A stretch of DNA of 64,000 bases from Herbaspirillum autotrophicum (GTDB lineage Bacteria; Pseudomonadota; Gammaproteobacteria; Burkholderiales; Burkholderiaceae_D): contig NZ_LFLS01000004.1 of NCBI RefSeq assembly GCF_001189915.1, positions 186,001 to 250,000 of the forward strand, read 5' to 3'. Positions 27,975-35,793 of this stretch are shown here, piece by piece; positions within the stretch are counted from its first letter, which is position 1; the number at the start of each line of letters is the position of its first letter. The notes below the pieces were generated by a model. That model was not told the origin of the DNA, did no database searches, and saw only the letters and a list, made by a program, of their open reading frames with translations. A program made the position numbers and the translations under genes.

Positions 27975-28053
27975 GGCGGTTACACATTCCTGATGGCGGT
28001 CAAACCGGCCATTCCTTGCATGCTGACAGGAGCGGCCGGATGATGCAAGAGCA

Positions 28054-29181
28054 TCAATAGCTGGTCAGAGGGACCGGCAAACCGTCTTTGAAGCGGAACA
28101 CCGTCACTGGTGATTGCTTCATATCGTGCACTGCATCAAATTCATACTGACCGGCGACACCTTTGTATTTGATTTTTGCCAGTGCCGGGCTGTATTGCTT
28201 GGGTTCGACCGAATTGGCCGCCTTCATTGCCTGCGCGATCAGCATCATGCCGTCATAGAATGACACCGCATAGACTTCAGGCGGACGGTTGAATTTCTTC
28301 TGGTAGTCATCGGCGAAGACTTTGCCTTCCTTGGCCTTCTCCAGCATGGTGCCGCCTTGCGTACAGTAGACGCTGTCACCGATGGCGTCGCCACCGAGAC
28401 GACCCATTTCCGGCGAGCAGATACCGTCACCGCCCAGCAGTACGGCATTGATGCCGAGTTGTTTCATCTGGCGCTTGATCGGACCGCCTTGTGGCGCGTA
28501 GCCGCCGATGAACACGGCGTCAGGCTTCTTGCCCTTGATCGAGGTCAGGATGGCAGTGAAATCGGTTGCCTTGTCGTTGGTGAAGTCTTTGCTGACGACA
28601 TTGATGCCATTGGCCTTGGCCACTTTGCTGAACTCATCCGCCAGACCCTGGCCGTATGCGGTACGGTCATCGATCACCGACACGTTCTTGATCTTCAGTT
28701 CCTTGGCAGCGTACAGCGCCATCTTGCCGCCGAGCTGGCTGTCGCTGGCCGCGACGCGGTACAGGTAAGTGAAACCTTGCTGCGTGATCTTCGGATTGGA
28801 AGCCACGGTTGCGGTCACGATGCCGGCTTCGTTATAGACCCGCGAGGCCGGGATGGTCACGCCCGAGTTGTAAGGACCGACGATGGCCTTGACGCCCTGG
28901 TCCACCAGTTTTTGCGCTGCACCAACACCGGAACGCGGATCCGCCTGGTCATCTTCAGCAATGATTTCAAACTTGATTTTCTTGCCGCCAATCACCAGAC
29001 CCTGTGTGTTCAGACGCTCTACCGCCAGTTGCAGACCGCCCTGGTTATCCTTGCCTGCCGAAGCCTGCGGTCCGGTAAGCGGACTGCTGAAACCGATCTT
29101 GACGGTTTGTACTTCTTGCGCAAATGCAATTGCCGGGATAACAGCAATTGAAGCTGCAATGATACGCATGCGGTTATACAT
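28054..29181 (-). CDS. livJ: Liv-type amino-acid ABC substrate-binding protein
   Basis: Periplasmic type-I binding protein of 375 residues with a signal peptide (RIIAASIAVIPAIAFAQ). The mature start VQTVKIGFSSPLTGPQASAGKDNQGG, GVKAIVGPYNSGVTIPAS, IDDRTAYGQGLADEF and YAVSFYDGMMLIAQAM are characteristic of LivJ/LivK. It should deliver the ligand to LivHMGF encoded downstream; the context suggests proline-like amino acids. A GAGAGG ribosome site precedes the ATG at 29181; a second Met four codons on is also possible. Divergent from the Lrp-type gene across a 289-base AT-rich region. Confidence 0.92.
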   Translation of the reverse strand: MYNRMRIIAASIAVIPAIAFAQEVQTVKIGFSSPLTGPQASAGKDNQGGLQLAVERLNTQGLVIGGKKIKFEIIAEDDQADPRSGVGAAQKLVDQGVKAIVGPYNSGVTIPASRVYNEAGIVTATVASNPKITQQGFTYLYRVAASDSQLGGKMALYAAKELKIKNVSVIDDRTAYGQGLADEFSKVAKANGINVVSKDFTNDKATDFTAILTSIKGKKPDAVFIGGYAPQGGPIKRQMKQLGINAVLLGGDGICSPEMGRLGGDAIGDSVYCTQGGTMLEKAKEGKVFADDYQKKFNRPPEVYAVSFYDGMMLIAQAMKAANSVEPKQYSPALAKIKYKGVAGQYEFDAVHDMKQSPVTVFRFKDGLPVPLTSY

Positions 29182-29306
29182 GTTGATTCCTCTCTCGTTT
29201 GAAGTCAGGTTGGGTAAAACGTCAGGTCAGATCAGCCGGGAACGGTGATTGAACGCATTGTCAGCGGATAACAGATACAGCAGATAACGGCATAGGACTT
29301 AGTCTC

Positions 29307-29320
29307 TCGAATATATTCGA
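29307..29320. promoter_or_regulatory. 14-bp perfect palindrome in the divergent livJ / lrp-type promoter
   Basis: TCGAATATATTCGA is a perfect palindrome lying between the divergently read binding-protein gene and the Lrp-type regulator gene (gap 29182-29470), which is AT-rich throughout. Lrp/AsnC proteins often autoregulate from exactly this position and bind AT-centred palindromes, so this is a candidate operator. No experimental consensus is being matched. Confidence 0.5.
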
Positions 29321-29470
29321 TGAAAGTTCGCATATTGCTGCAAACTGTACAACGCTTTTTATGGTGCTCGAATTCTATTTTCTCTTTCGTGATATTAGTC
29401 CCGATAATTAACCATATAATCAGAATTAAATTTTCCATAAACCATTTTTTCAAAACAAAATTCAGTCTCT

Positions 29471-29935
29471 ATGGCTACGCTTGATAAAATCAGCAAAAAA
29501 ATTCTTGGCGAACTGCAAATTGATGGCCGCATCAGCAATGTCGACCTTGCAGCCCGCGTCAATCTGTCACCGGCAGCCTGCCTGGAGCGCGTCCGCAAAC
29601 TGCAGGAAGCCGGCTACATCCTCGGCTACGTGGCCCAACTCAATCCTGAACTGCTCGATGTTTCACTGATGGTGTTCATCGAAGTCGTACTCGACCGCAC
29701 CACGCCCGATGTCTTTGAAGCCTTCAAGAAAAGCGTGCAAAGCATCCCGGAAATCATGGAATGCCACATGGTCGCCGGCGGCTTCGACTATCTGGTGAAA
29801 TCGCGCGTCAAAGACATGAATGCCTATCGCGAATTCCTCGGCAAATCGCTGCTGCAACTCAAGGGCGTGCGCGAAACACATACCTATGCCGTGATGGAAG
29901 AAGTCAAAAACACGATCCGGCTGCCGATCAAATAA
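29471..29935 (+). CDS. Lrp/AsnC-family transcriptional regulator
   Basis: DNA-binding regulator of 154 residues. The N-terminal helix-turn-helix is clear (LDKISKKILGELQIDGRIS, then DLAARVNLSPAACLERVRKL, about 4-45), followed by the RAM ligand-binding domain (about 65-150) with VAGGFDYLVKSRVKDM and GVRETHTYAVM. Family members sense amino acids. Location inside the hydroxyproline/liv/putA block, divergent from the binding protein and convergent with a second one, suggests it senses proline or a related compound and controls these genes, as PutR-type Lrp proteins control putA elsewhere. Confidence 0.93.
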   Translation: MATLDKISKKILGELQIDGRISNVDLAARVNLSPAACLERVRKLQEAGYILGYVAQLNPELLDVSLMVFIEVVLDRTTPDVFEAFKKSVQSIPEIMECHMVAGGFDYLVKSRVKDMNAYREFLGKSLLQLKGVRETHTYAVMEEVKNTIRLPIK

Positions 29936-29953
29936 TCACTGCGCCCGCTGTCA

Positions 29954-31117
29954 TCAGAAACTCGACAGCGGCGTCAGGCCATCGGCTTTCAGGCGCAAAA
30001 TAGTCACTGTCGATTCCTTGAGATCATGCTTGCCATCGAATTCGTAGAGTGCCGCCACACCTTTGTAACGCAGCTTCGCCAGCACCGGTGCAAACGCCGC
30101 CGGATTGCTGGAATTGGCTGATTTCATTGCTTGCACCAGCAGCATCATGCCGTCATAAAATGTGGCGGCATAGACATCCGGCGCGCGACCGAATTTGCGC
30201 TGATATGTGGAAGAAAAAACCGCACCATCCGAGACCCGTGTCAGCCACACCCCACCCTGTGCGCAATACACCGCATCATCACGCATATCGTCAACCACTC
30301 CGGCCATTTCCAGCGTGCACAGCGCGTCGCCGCCGAGCAGCGGCTTGCGCATTCCCGTCTGCCGCATCTGTTGCAGCAGCAAACGGCCCTGCGCTGCATA
30401 ACCGCCAAAAAAAATCGCCTCGGCCCGGGTGTTGTTCAGAGTGCTCAGCAAGGCACTGAAATCCGTCATGCGTTCCTGAACATTTTCTTTGAAGACGATC
30501 TGCATTCCGCCTTTTCTTGCGGTGCGCTGAAACTCGTCAATCAGGCCGCGCCCGTAGGAAGAACCATTGTCGATAATGGCGACGTTCCTGAGCTTCAGGG
30601 TCCGCTCGGCATAACGCGCTATCTTGCTGCCGATGTCGCTGTCACTGGCGGCGATGCGAAACATGAAACCGTTACCGGCTTGCGTTACCTTGGGATTGGA
30701 GGCAACCGTCAGGGCGACGATGCCGGCTTCTTCATAGATGCCCGCTACCGTCAGCGCGACATCCGAATTGAAAGGCCCCAGCACGGCCTTGACACCGAGT
30801 TCGCTGAGTTCGCGCGCGACCACCTGGCCTCGCTGCGACTCCCCCTTGTCATCCTTGATCACGGCTTCAAAACGTACCGGCTTGCCGCCGATTTCAACGC
30901 GCTGCTGGTTCAGGCGTTCGATCGCCATCTGCATGCCATTGAGGGCATCCTTGCCGGCGACCACCAGGGCCCCCGACAACGGTCCGCTGAAACCGATCTT
31001 GACCGTGTGCGCCTCTTGCGCCGATGCGCACCAGGGCATGAACACCAACAGCAGGGTCAGCAATATGCGACCATCATTTCGTATTTCTGTTTTCGGCCGA
31101 TTCGATAACATGTGCAT
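29954..31117 (-). CDS. second Liv-type ABC substrate-binding protein
   Basis: Periplasmic binding protein of 387 residues, a clear paralogue of the one at 28.1 kb: VKIGFSGPLSGALVVAGKDA, GVKAVLGPFNSDVALTV, IDNGSSYGRGLIDEFQRTA and VYAATFYDGMMLLVQAM line up segment by segment. The signal peptide (LLTLLLVFMPWCASA) follows a 15-20 residue N-region. Two ATGs (31117 and 31111) are possible starts. It sits outside the transporter operon, 18 bases from the convergent Lrp-type gene, and probably gives the single LivHMGF transporter a second ligand range. Confidence 0.9.
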   Translation of the reverse strand: MHMLSNRPKTEIRNDGRILLTLLLVFMPWCASAQEAHTVKIGFSGPLSGALVVAGKDALNGMQMAIERLNQQRVEIGGKPVRFEAVIKDDKGESQRGQVVARELSELGVKAVLGPFNSDVALTVAGIYEEAGIVALTVASNPKVTQAGNGFMFRIAASDSDIGSKIARYAERTLKLRNVAIIDNGSSYGRGLIDEFQRTARKGGMQIVFKENVQERMTDFSALLSTLNNTRAEAIFFGGYAAQGRLLLQQMRQTGMRKPLLGGDALCTLEMAGVVDDMRDDAVYCAQGGVWLTRVSDGAVFSSTYQRKFGRAPDVYAATFYDGMMLLVQAMKSANSSNPAAFAPVLAKLRYKGVAALYEFDGKHDLKESTVTILRLKADGLTPLSSF

Positions 31118-31290
31118 TAACCTTTGTTTTTTGCACAGAATATCTCAATCAAGCAAGCGTTGGTATCCAGAAATATTGAGAAATACCGGGTAAATCAAGC
31201 AATTGCGTTGTAACTGATCGCGGGACGCTTGACCTGCCGGCACCGCTCCTGCTCTGTGCCCTGACCATCACGCCCCGCAACCCCTCAGAC

Positions 31291-33285
31291 TCAGAACTGA
31301 GTACGCACCCCCAGAATCAGATTACGCCCGGGTTGTGGCACGGTATCCTTGAGCACCGAAGTCGACAGACGAATGTCCTGATTCAAGGCGTTCTTCAACA
31401 AGGCAAACCAGGTCACCTTGACGGCGTTATAGCGCTGGGTATAGGACACATTGGCATCCACCTGGGTATAGGATGGTGTCGGCGTGGTTTCAAACGATGC
31501 CAGACGGTCCTGGGTCTGGGCCCGCAGCACCTTGACGCCGCTGGCCCATGCCGCCTGACGGTAACCGAGATCAACGCCGTAACGCGTCGCCGGTTGCAGT
31601 GGCAGGTTGCCTTGATTGTCCAGCTTGCCGCGTGAGGTATCGGCAAAACCGCGCACTGAAAATCCTTCGCCGCCAAGGTTATAGCTGACCTCGGCTTCAG
31701 CGCCGTGAATCGTGGCATCGCCCTGTGCCCAGAAACGCTGAGTGAATTCGCCGTCCGGATCGGCAGCACCGCTTTCATCGACCTGACCATTGGTACGGCC
31801 AAAGATGAAATTCTTGACCTTGTTCTGGAACAGATTGGCTTTCCAGCGCACCAGACCCTCGGTCTTTTGCAGCGTCAGTTCGATATTGTGCGAAGTCTCT
31901 TTTTGCAAATTGCCGTCGCCAATATCGAAGGTAGAGGTCGATTCATGAGCGCCGTTGGAATACAGTTCTTCCACGGTCGGTGCGCGTTGTGCAATCGAAT
32001 ACGTCGCCCCCATTCCGTAACCCGGCATGAAGGTCCACAAACCACCGGCCGACCACGAGAACAGATTGAAATCGCGGTCCAGCAATCCTTGCGGACGACG
32101 CTTGACCGATTCCATGCGCACGCCGGCGCTCGCCAGTACCGGGCCGAAATTGCGCTCTTCCACCAGGAAGCCGGCCAGCGATGTGGATTTGGTCGCCGGG
32201 GTCAGCGCTGCCGAGCCGTCGGTCGCCGACAATGCCGAGTAATTGCTTTGATCGGTTTGCACACCGAAACTGCCGCGCCATCCGGCCACTGGCTGATGCG
32301 CAAGTTCCCACCGGGTCTGCACCGCACGATTGGAAAATATTGTATTCGGCGTGCCGTCCTGCTGCTTTTCGATATGGCTATAGTCGGTATAGCCAAGCTT
32401 GAATTTGAATGATTCGAAACCGGCAAACGGTGCCTTCACCAGACTGTCGATGTCGTAGCGCGTCTGGTGCAGATCGATGAATGATTTTTCAGCGGTAGGG
32501 ATACCGTAATGATCATCCAGCGTGGATACCGATGCGCCGAGGTGACCCCAGTCGGCAATATACGAACCACCGGCGCCGATACTGGTTTCGTGGGTAAAGG
32601 AGTTCGGCAAACGTCCGTTCGCCGAGGCCGGGTCATTGAGTTTCGCCGAGCCGGGAATCTTGTAATTGTCGGTATCGCGGTAATTGCCATCCAGATGCAA
32701 GCCGATGCTGCCGGCAGCGCCGTCGACCATGAAGGAAGTATTTTTCTCTCCATCGACGGTGCCATAACGCGCCTCGACCTGACCGGTCGGCTTCGGCAAC
32801 AACATGGTCGGGATGCGGTCGTTGACCACATTGACCAAACCGCCGATGGCGCCGGAACCATACAACAATGCCGCCGGTCCGCGCAGAATTTCAATCTGAC
32901 GCGCGGTCGCCGCTTCGGTTGCCACTGCGTGATCATTCGACACCGTCGAGACATCGGAGACTGCCATGCCATTTTGCAAGATCATCACCCGTGGTCCTTC
33001 CAGACCGCGAATGATGGGACGCGAAGCCCCGGCGCCGAAGCTCGATGCCGACACCCCCAATTCCTGCGACAGCGTATCGCCGAGCGAGTTACCGAGCTTG
33101 TTGCGCAATTCATCTCCGGCCAGCACTTTGGCCGGGGTCAGAATCTGGGTGTTTTCATCGGCGGCAAACGGGCTGGCGGTGACCACGATTTCCTGCAACG
33201 GCGATGAGGTTGTCTGCGCGACGGCAGACATGGAAGCAAGCGCAGACAAGACGGCGCTCGCCAGCAAAGTAGGTTGGACGTACAT
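31291..33285 (-). CDS. TonB-dependent receptor, ZnuD-like
   Basis: Outer-membrane receptor of 664 residues with a signal peptide ending SAVAQ (about 24), TonB box LQEIVVTAS (about 31-39), a plug with RPIIRGLEGPRVMILQNGMA and DVSTVSNDHAVATE, and a barrel ending in Phe (NLILGVRTQF). The plug motifs are those of the ZnuD/YP-type subgroup that moves zinc or haem; zinc is favoured by the small His-bearing exported protein encoded just upstream. The frame is open to 33411 but the ATG at 33285 begins the signal peptide. No Zur box is obvious upstream, so regulation is unclear. Confidence 0.87.
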   Translation of the reverse strand: MYVQPTLLASAVLSALASMSAVAQTTSSPLQEIVVTASPFAADENTQILTPAKVLAGDELRNKLGNSLGDTLSQELGVSASSFGAGASRPIIRGLEGPRVMILQNGMAVSDVSTVSNDHAVATEAATARQIEILRGPAALLYGSGAIGGLVNVVNDRIPTMLLPKPTGQVEARYGTVDGEKNTSFMVDGAAGSIGLHLDGNYRDTDNYKIPGSAKLNDPASANGRLPNSFTHETSIGAGGSYIADWGHLGASVSTLDDHYGIPTAEKSFIDLHQTRYDIDSLVKAPFAGFESFKFKLGYTDYSHIEKQQDGTPNTIFSNRAVQTRWELAHQPVAGWRGSFGVQTDQSNYSALSATDGSAALTPATKSTSLAGFLVEERNFGPVLASAGVRMESVKRRPQGLLDRDFNLFSWSAGGLWTFMPGYGMGATYSIAQRAPTVEELYSNGAHESTSTFDIGDGNLQKETSHNIELTLQKTEGLVRWKANLFQNKVKNFIFGRTNGQVDESGAADPDGEFTQRFWAQGDATIHGAEAEVSYNLGGEGFSVRGFADTSRGKLDNQGNLPLQPATRYGVDLGYRQAAWASGVKVLRAQTQDRLASFETTPTPSYTQVDANVSYTQRYNAVKVTWFALLKNALNQDIRLSTSVLKDTVPQPGRNLILGVRTQF

Positions 33286-33458
33286 GGAATTCCTTGACTG
33301 AAAATGGACGTGACGATGCACACGCGGCGTCACGCCGGACAAAACGTCAGCGCCGGCGAAGCAGGCGCACGCGGCGCGGCAACATGGCGGCGCAACGGCA
33401 CAACGAATCAATCGCTGGCGATGACAGACAAAAGCAAAACGGAATCAGGAGAGGAGGT

Positions 33459-33839
33459 TCAGCGCGGCGGTGCGCGTGACGAGAAGTGACAGACGAATGG
33501 TGCATCCCACGAAGCAAATGCCTGCCACAGGGCCAGGATGTGCTTGCCGGGAATGACGGGCAGCGACGGCAACATTACCTGCACGCCATCAGCCAGTGTG
33601 GCGGCATCGTATTCAACGCAAGAGTGATGATGCGAGCTGTTGGATGCGCTGGCCTTGTCGTCGTCGGCATCACTGTCGTTGTAATCGAACAGCGCAGCAT
33701 ATTGACGGGCTTCAGCCGCCGGTACCGGGAAGCCGGCGTGGACGATACTATGCAGCAAACCCAGTGACTGGGCGAACAGCATCATCGCCACCAGCAATGT
33801 GGTGAGCGCAAGACTTCTGGAAGAGACGAAGCGTCGCAT
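33459..33839 (-). CDS. small exported His-containing protein (DUF2946-like)
   Basis: A 126-residue protein with an N-terminal signal/anchor (LALTTLLVAMMLFAQSLGLLHSIVHAG), an acidic stretch (DYNDSDADDDKAS), and then SSHHHSCVEYDAAT, a likely metal-binding site. This layout resembles DUF2946 proteins found beside TonB receptors and metal transporters. Co-directional with and upstream of the ZnuD-like receptor (173-base gap), it may help handle zinc in the periplasm; that is inference. The start at 33839 (MRRFVSS) was chosen over an 11-codon longer frame. Confidence 0.7.
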   Translation of the reverse strand: MRRFVSSRSLALTTLLVAMMLFAQSLGLLHSIVHAGFPVPAAEARQYAALFDYNDSDADDDKASASNSSHHHSCVEYDAATLADGVQVMLPSLPVIPGKHILALWQAFASWDAPFVCHFSSRAPPR

Positions 33840-33918
33840 TGATGAGATAGATAGAAACAACACTGACGACAACGGACTGGCCGTGGTCGTCAGAGGGTAC
33901 TGCCGGGATCAGCCGAAA

Positions 33919-34764
33919 TCAGTCGCCGTAAAGCTTTTGCTTCAATTCGCGGCGTTGCTGTGCTTCGAGTGAAAGTGTTGCTGTCGGACGTGCCAACAGA
34001 CGTGGAATGCCAATCGGCTCACCAGTCTCTTCGCACCAGCCATACTCGCCGGCATCGATCGACACGATGGATTGCTGAACCTTCTTCAGCAACTTGCGCT
34101 CACGATCACGCGTACGCAGTTCCAGTGCATGCTCTTCTTCGATGGTGGCGCGATCGGCAGGATCGGGAACCAGCACGGTTTCACGCAAATGTTCGGTGGT
34201 CTCACCTGCATTTTTCAGCAGATCTCTTTCCAGCTGTTGCAAACGGGCCTTGAAAAAAGCAAGTTGCGCTTCGTTCATGTAGTCCTTCTCGCCCATCTTG
34301 AGGATTTGCTCCTCAGTCAGCAAGGTTTGCGTATCAGGGGTAGTTTTGGGAGTTTTAGTTGCCACTTCGCTTACTTTCAATACTACTGGTTTCTCAATTT
34401 TATCCATGGCTCCGGTGCTTTCCGGTTTTTTGCCGGGGCGCGAGCCGGATCTGGTCGCTTTTGAATCCACTTCCCTTGCCGCCGACGTTACCTGCTTCAC
34501 GGCTGCCTGTACTGCTTTTTGTTGCACATTACCGGCATTCTTCCCTGTTCCGGACGGGACGGACGCGGGTGCCATCGTTTTGACGGTCAGGGATTTTACT
34601 ACAACGGCATTCGCCGTAGCCGAAGTTGATTTTTTAGTACTCTTGCCGCTGCTCTTTACAGTCGCTTCCGGGGGCTGCTCCGACGCCGTTCCATCACCCT
34701 CTCGCGGGCCGGTGCTGCCTGCGGCAGCAGCCTTGCGAACGGGCTTTCTGGTGGTGGCATTCAT
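33919..34764 (-). CDS. dksA: DksA transcription factor with long basic N-terminal extension
   Basis: RNA-polymerase secondary-channel factor that works with ppGpp. The C-terminal 160 residues are a full DksA: LTEEQILKMGEKDYMNEAQL, the coiled coil with tip motif DPADRATIEEEHALELR, and GEYGWCEETGEPIGIPRLL. Only one zinc-finger Cys remains (about C244); the other three positions are Thr, Ser and Ala, so no zinc is needed, as in other Burkholderiales. The unusual part is about 120 extra residues rich in Lys/Ala/Ser/Thr. A strong GGAAGGGGGAG site supports the ATG at 34764; an internal ATG at 34407 (MDKIEK, weak GGAG) would give a normal 162-residue DksA. Confidence 0.92.
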   Translation of the reverse strand: MNATTRKPVRKAAAAGSTGPREGDGTASEQPPEATVKSSGKSTKKSTSATANAVVVKSLTVKTMAPASVPSGTGKNAGNVQQKAVQAAVKQVTSAAREVDSKATRSGSRPGKKPESTGAMDKIEKPVVLKVSEVATKTPKTTPDTQTLLTEEQILKMGEKDYMNEAQLAFFKARLQQLERDLLKNAGETTEHLRETVLVPDPADRATIEEEHALELRTRDRERKLLKKVQQSIVSIDAGEYGWCEETGEPIGIPRLLARPTATLSLEAQQRRELKQKLYGD

Positions 34765-34953
34765 AAGCTCCCCCCTTCCGGTGCGAACCGCGACATGAAT
34801 TCTCGCGCCGGTCCGGCTTCGCTGCCCGCTTCAAAGACCTGGCAGGACAACCCGGCAAGCGCGCTGCATACCAAAATACACGCCAACAGTTTATACCAGA
34901 ACGCAATACATAAATAGCACCTGCGGCGGCTGGCCAAAGTGACGCAATGGCGA

Positions 34954-35712
34954 CTATACCGGGTGCCGGACGCCGCACACCGGGCAATTGCGGTCGCGCG
35001 CCAGTGTAATGCTGGTCCATTCCATGCTGCGCGCGTCCAGAATCAGCAAACGCCCGGCCAGTGAGGTGCCGACTGCCGCCACCAGCTTCAGGGCCTCGGC
35101 CGCCTGCATGGTGCCGATGATGCCTACCAGCGGCGCAAACACGCCCATCGTCGAACATTGGACTTCTTCAAAATGACGATCGGGCGGAAACAGGCACGCA
35201 TAACATGGCGATGTGTCACTGCGCGAATCGAACACACTGATCTGGCCGTCGAACCTGATCGCGGCGCCGGACACCAACGGCACCCGGTGCTTGACGCAGG
35301 CGCGGTTGATAGCGTGCCGGGTGGCAAAATTGTCGCTGCAGTCGAGTACCACGGTGGCATCTGCGATCAGCGCATTGAGCCGCGCATCTTCCAGCCGCTC
35401 GGCCAGCGCAATGACTTCCACTTCCGGATTCAACTGCGCCAGGGCGGTCTTGCCCGACGCTACCTTGAGTTGTCCGACCCGCTCGGTCGTATGCAATATC
35501 TGCCGCTGCAGATTGGTCAGGTCGACCGTATCGTCATCGACCAGCGTGATCTTGCCGAGCCCGGCCGAAGCCAGGTACAAGGCGGCGGGCGACCCCAGAC
35601 CACCGGCACCGATGACCAGTGCATGCGCAGCCAGCAGGCGGCTCTGCCCTTCGATATCGATTTCATCGAGCAAAATATGGCGGGAATAACGGAGCAATTG
35701 TTGGTCGTTCAT
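34954..35712 (-). CDS. moeB: MoeB/ThiF-family adenylyltransferase
   Basis: E1-like enzyme of 252 residues that adenylates the C-terminal Gly-Gly of MoaD or ThiS for sulfur transfer. The ATP site ALVIGAGGLGSPAALYLA (about 32-50), DDDTVDLTNLQRQILH, VLDCSDNFATRHAIN, the two zinc Cys pairs CYAC and CPVC, and QCSTMGVFAPLVGIIG are intact. MoeB and ThiF cannot be told apart safely by sequence alone; no moa or thi gene is adjacent. Begins MNDQQLLRYSRHILL; the frame continues to 35787 across the terminator. Downstream of ctpA on the same strand. Confidence 0.88.
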   Translation of the reverse strand: MNDQQLLRYSRHILLDEIDIEGQSRLLAAHALVIGAGGLGSPAALYLASAGLGKITLVDDDTVDLTNLQRQILHTTERVGQLKVASGKTALAQLNPEVEVIALAERLEDARLNALIADATVVLDCSDNFATRHAINRACVKHRVPLVSGAAIRFDGQISVFDSRSDTSPCYACLFPPDRHFEEVQCSTMGVFAPLVGIIGTMQAAEALKLVAAVGTSLAGRLLILDARSMEWTSITLARDRNCPVCGVRHPV

Positions 35713-35755
35713 GGCGCGGCGCAGTGAGAACACGGTGAGTGGTCGGGTTCCAAGT

Positions 35756-35784
35756 AAAAAGGGCCGCATCGCTGCGGCCCTTTT
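35756..35784 (-). terminator. rho-independent terminator after ctpA
   Basis: AAAAAGGGCCGCA / TGCGGCCCTTTT with a 4-base TCGC loop, flanked by A and T runs so it works on the minus strand directly after the ctpA stop. It separates the envC-ctpA unit from moeB. Confidence 0.8.
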
Positions 35785-35793
35785 CATTGCTTA

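Noticed and set aside
31143..31181. TCTCAAT / ATTGAGA inverted repeat before the second LivJ-like gene
   Set aside because: 7-bp arms 25 bases apart in AT-rich DNA are expected by chance.
33286..33458. Zur box before the ZnuD-like gene
   Set aside because: No GTTATA-type palindrome could be found in this gap.
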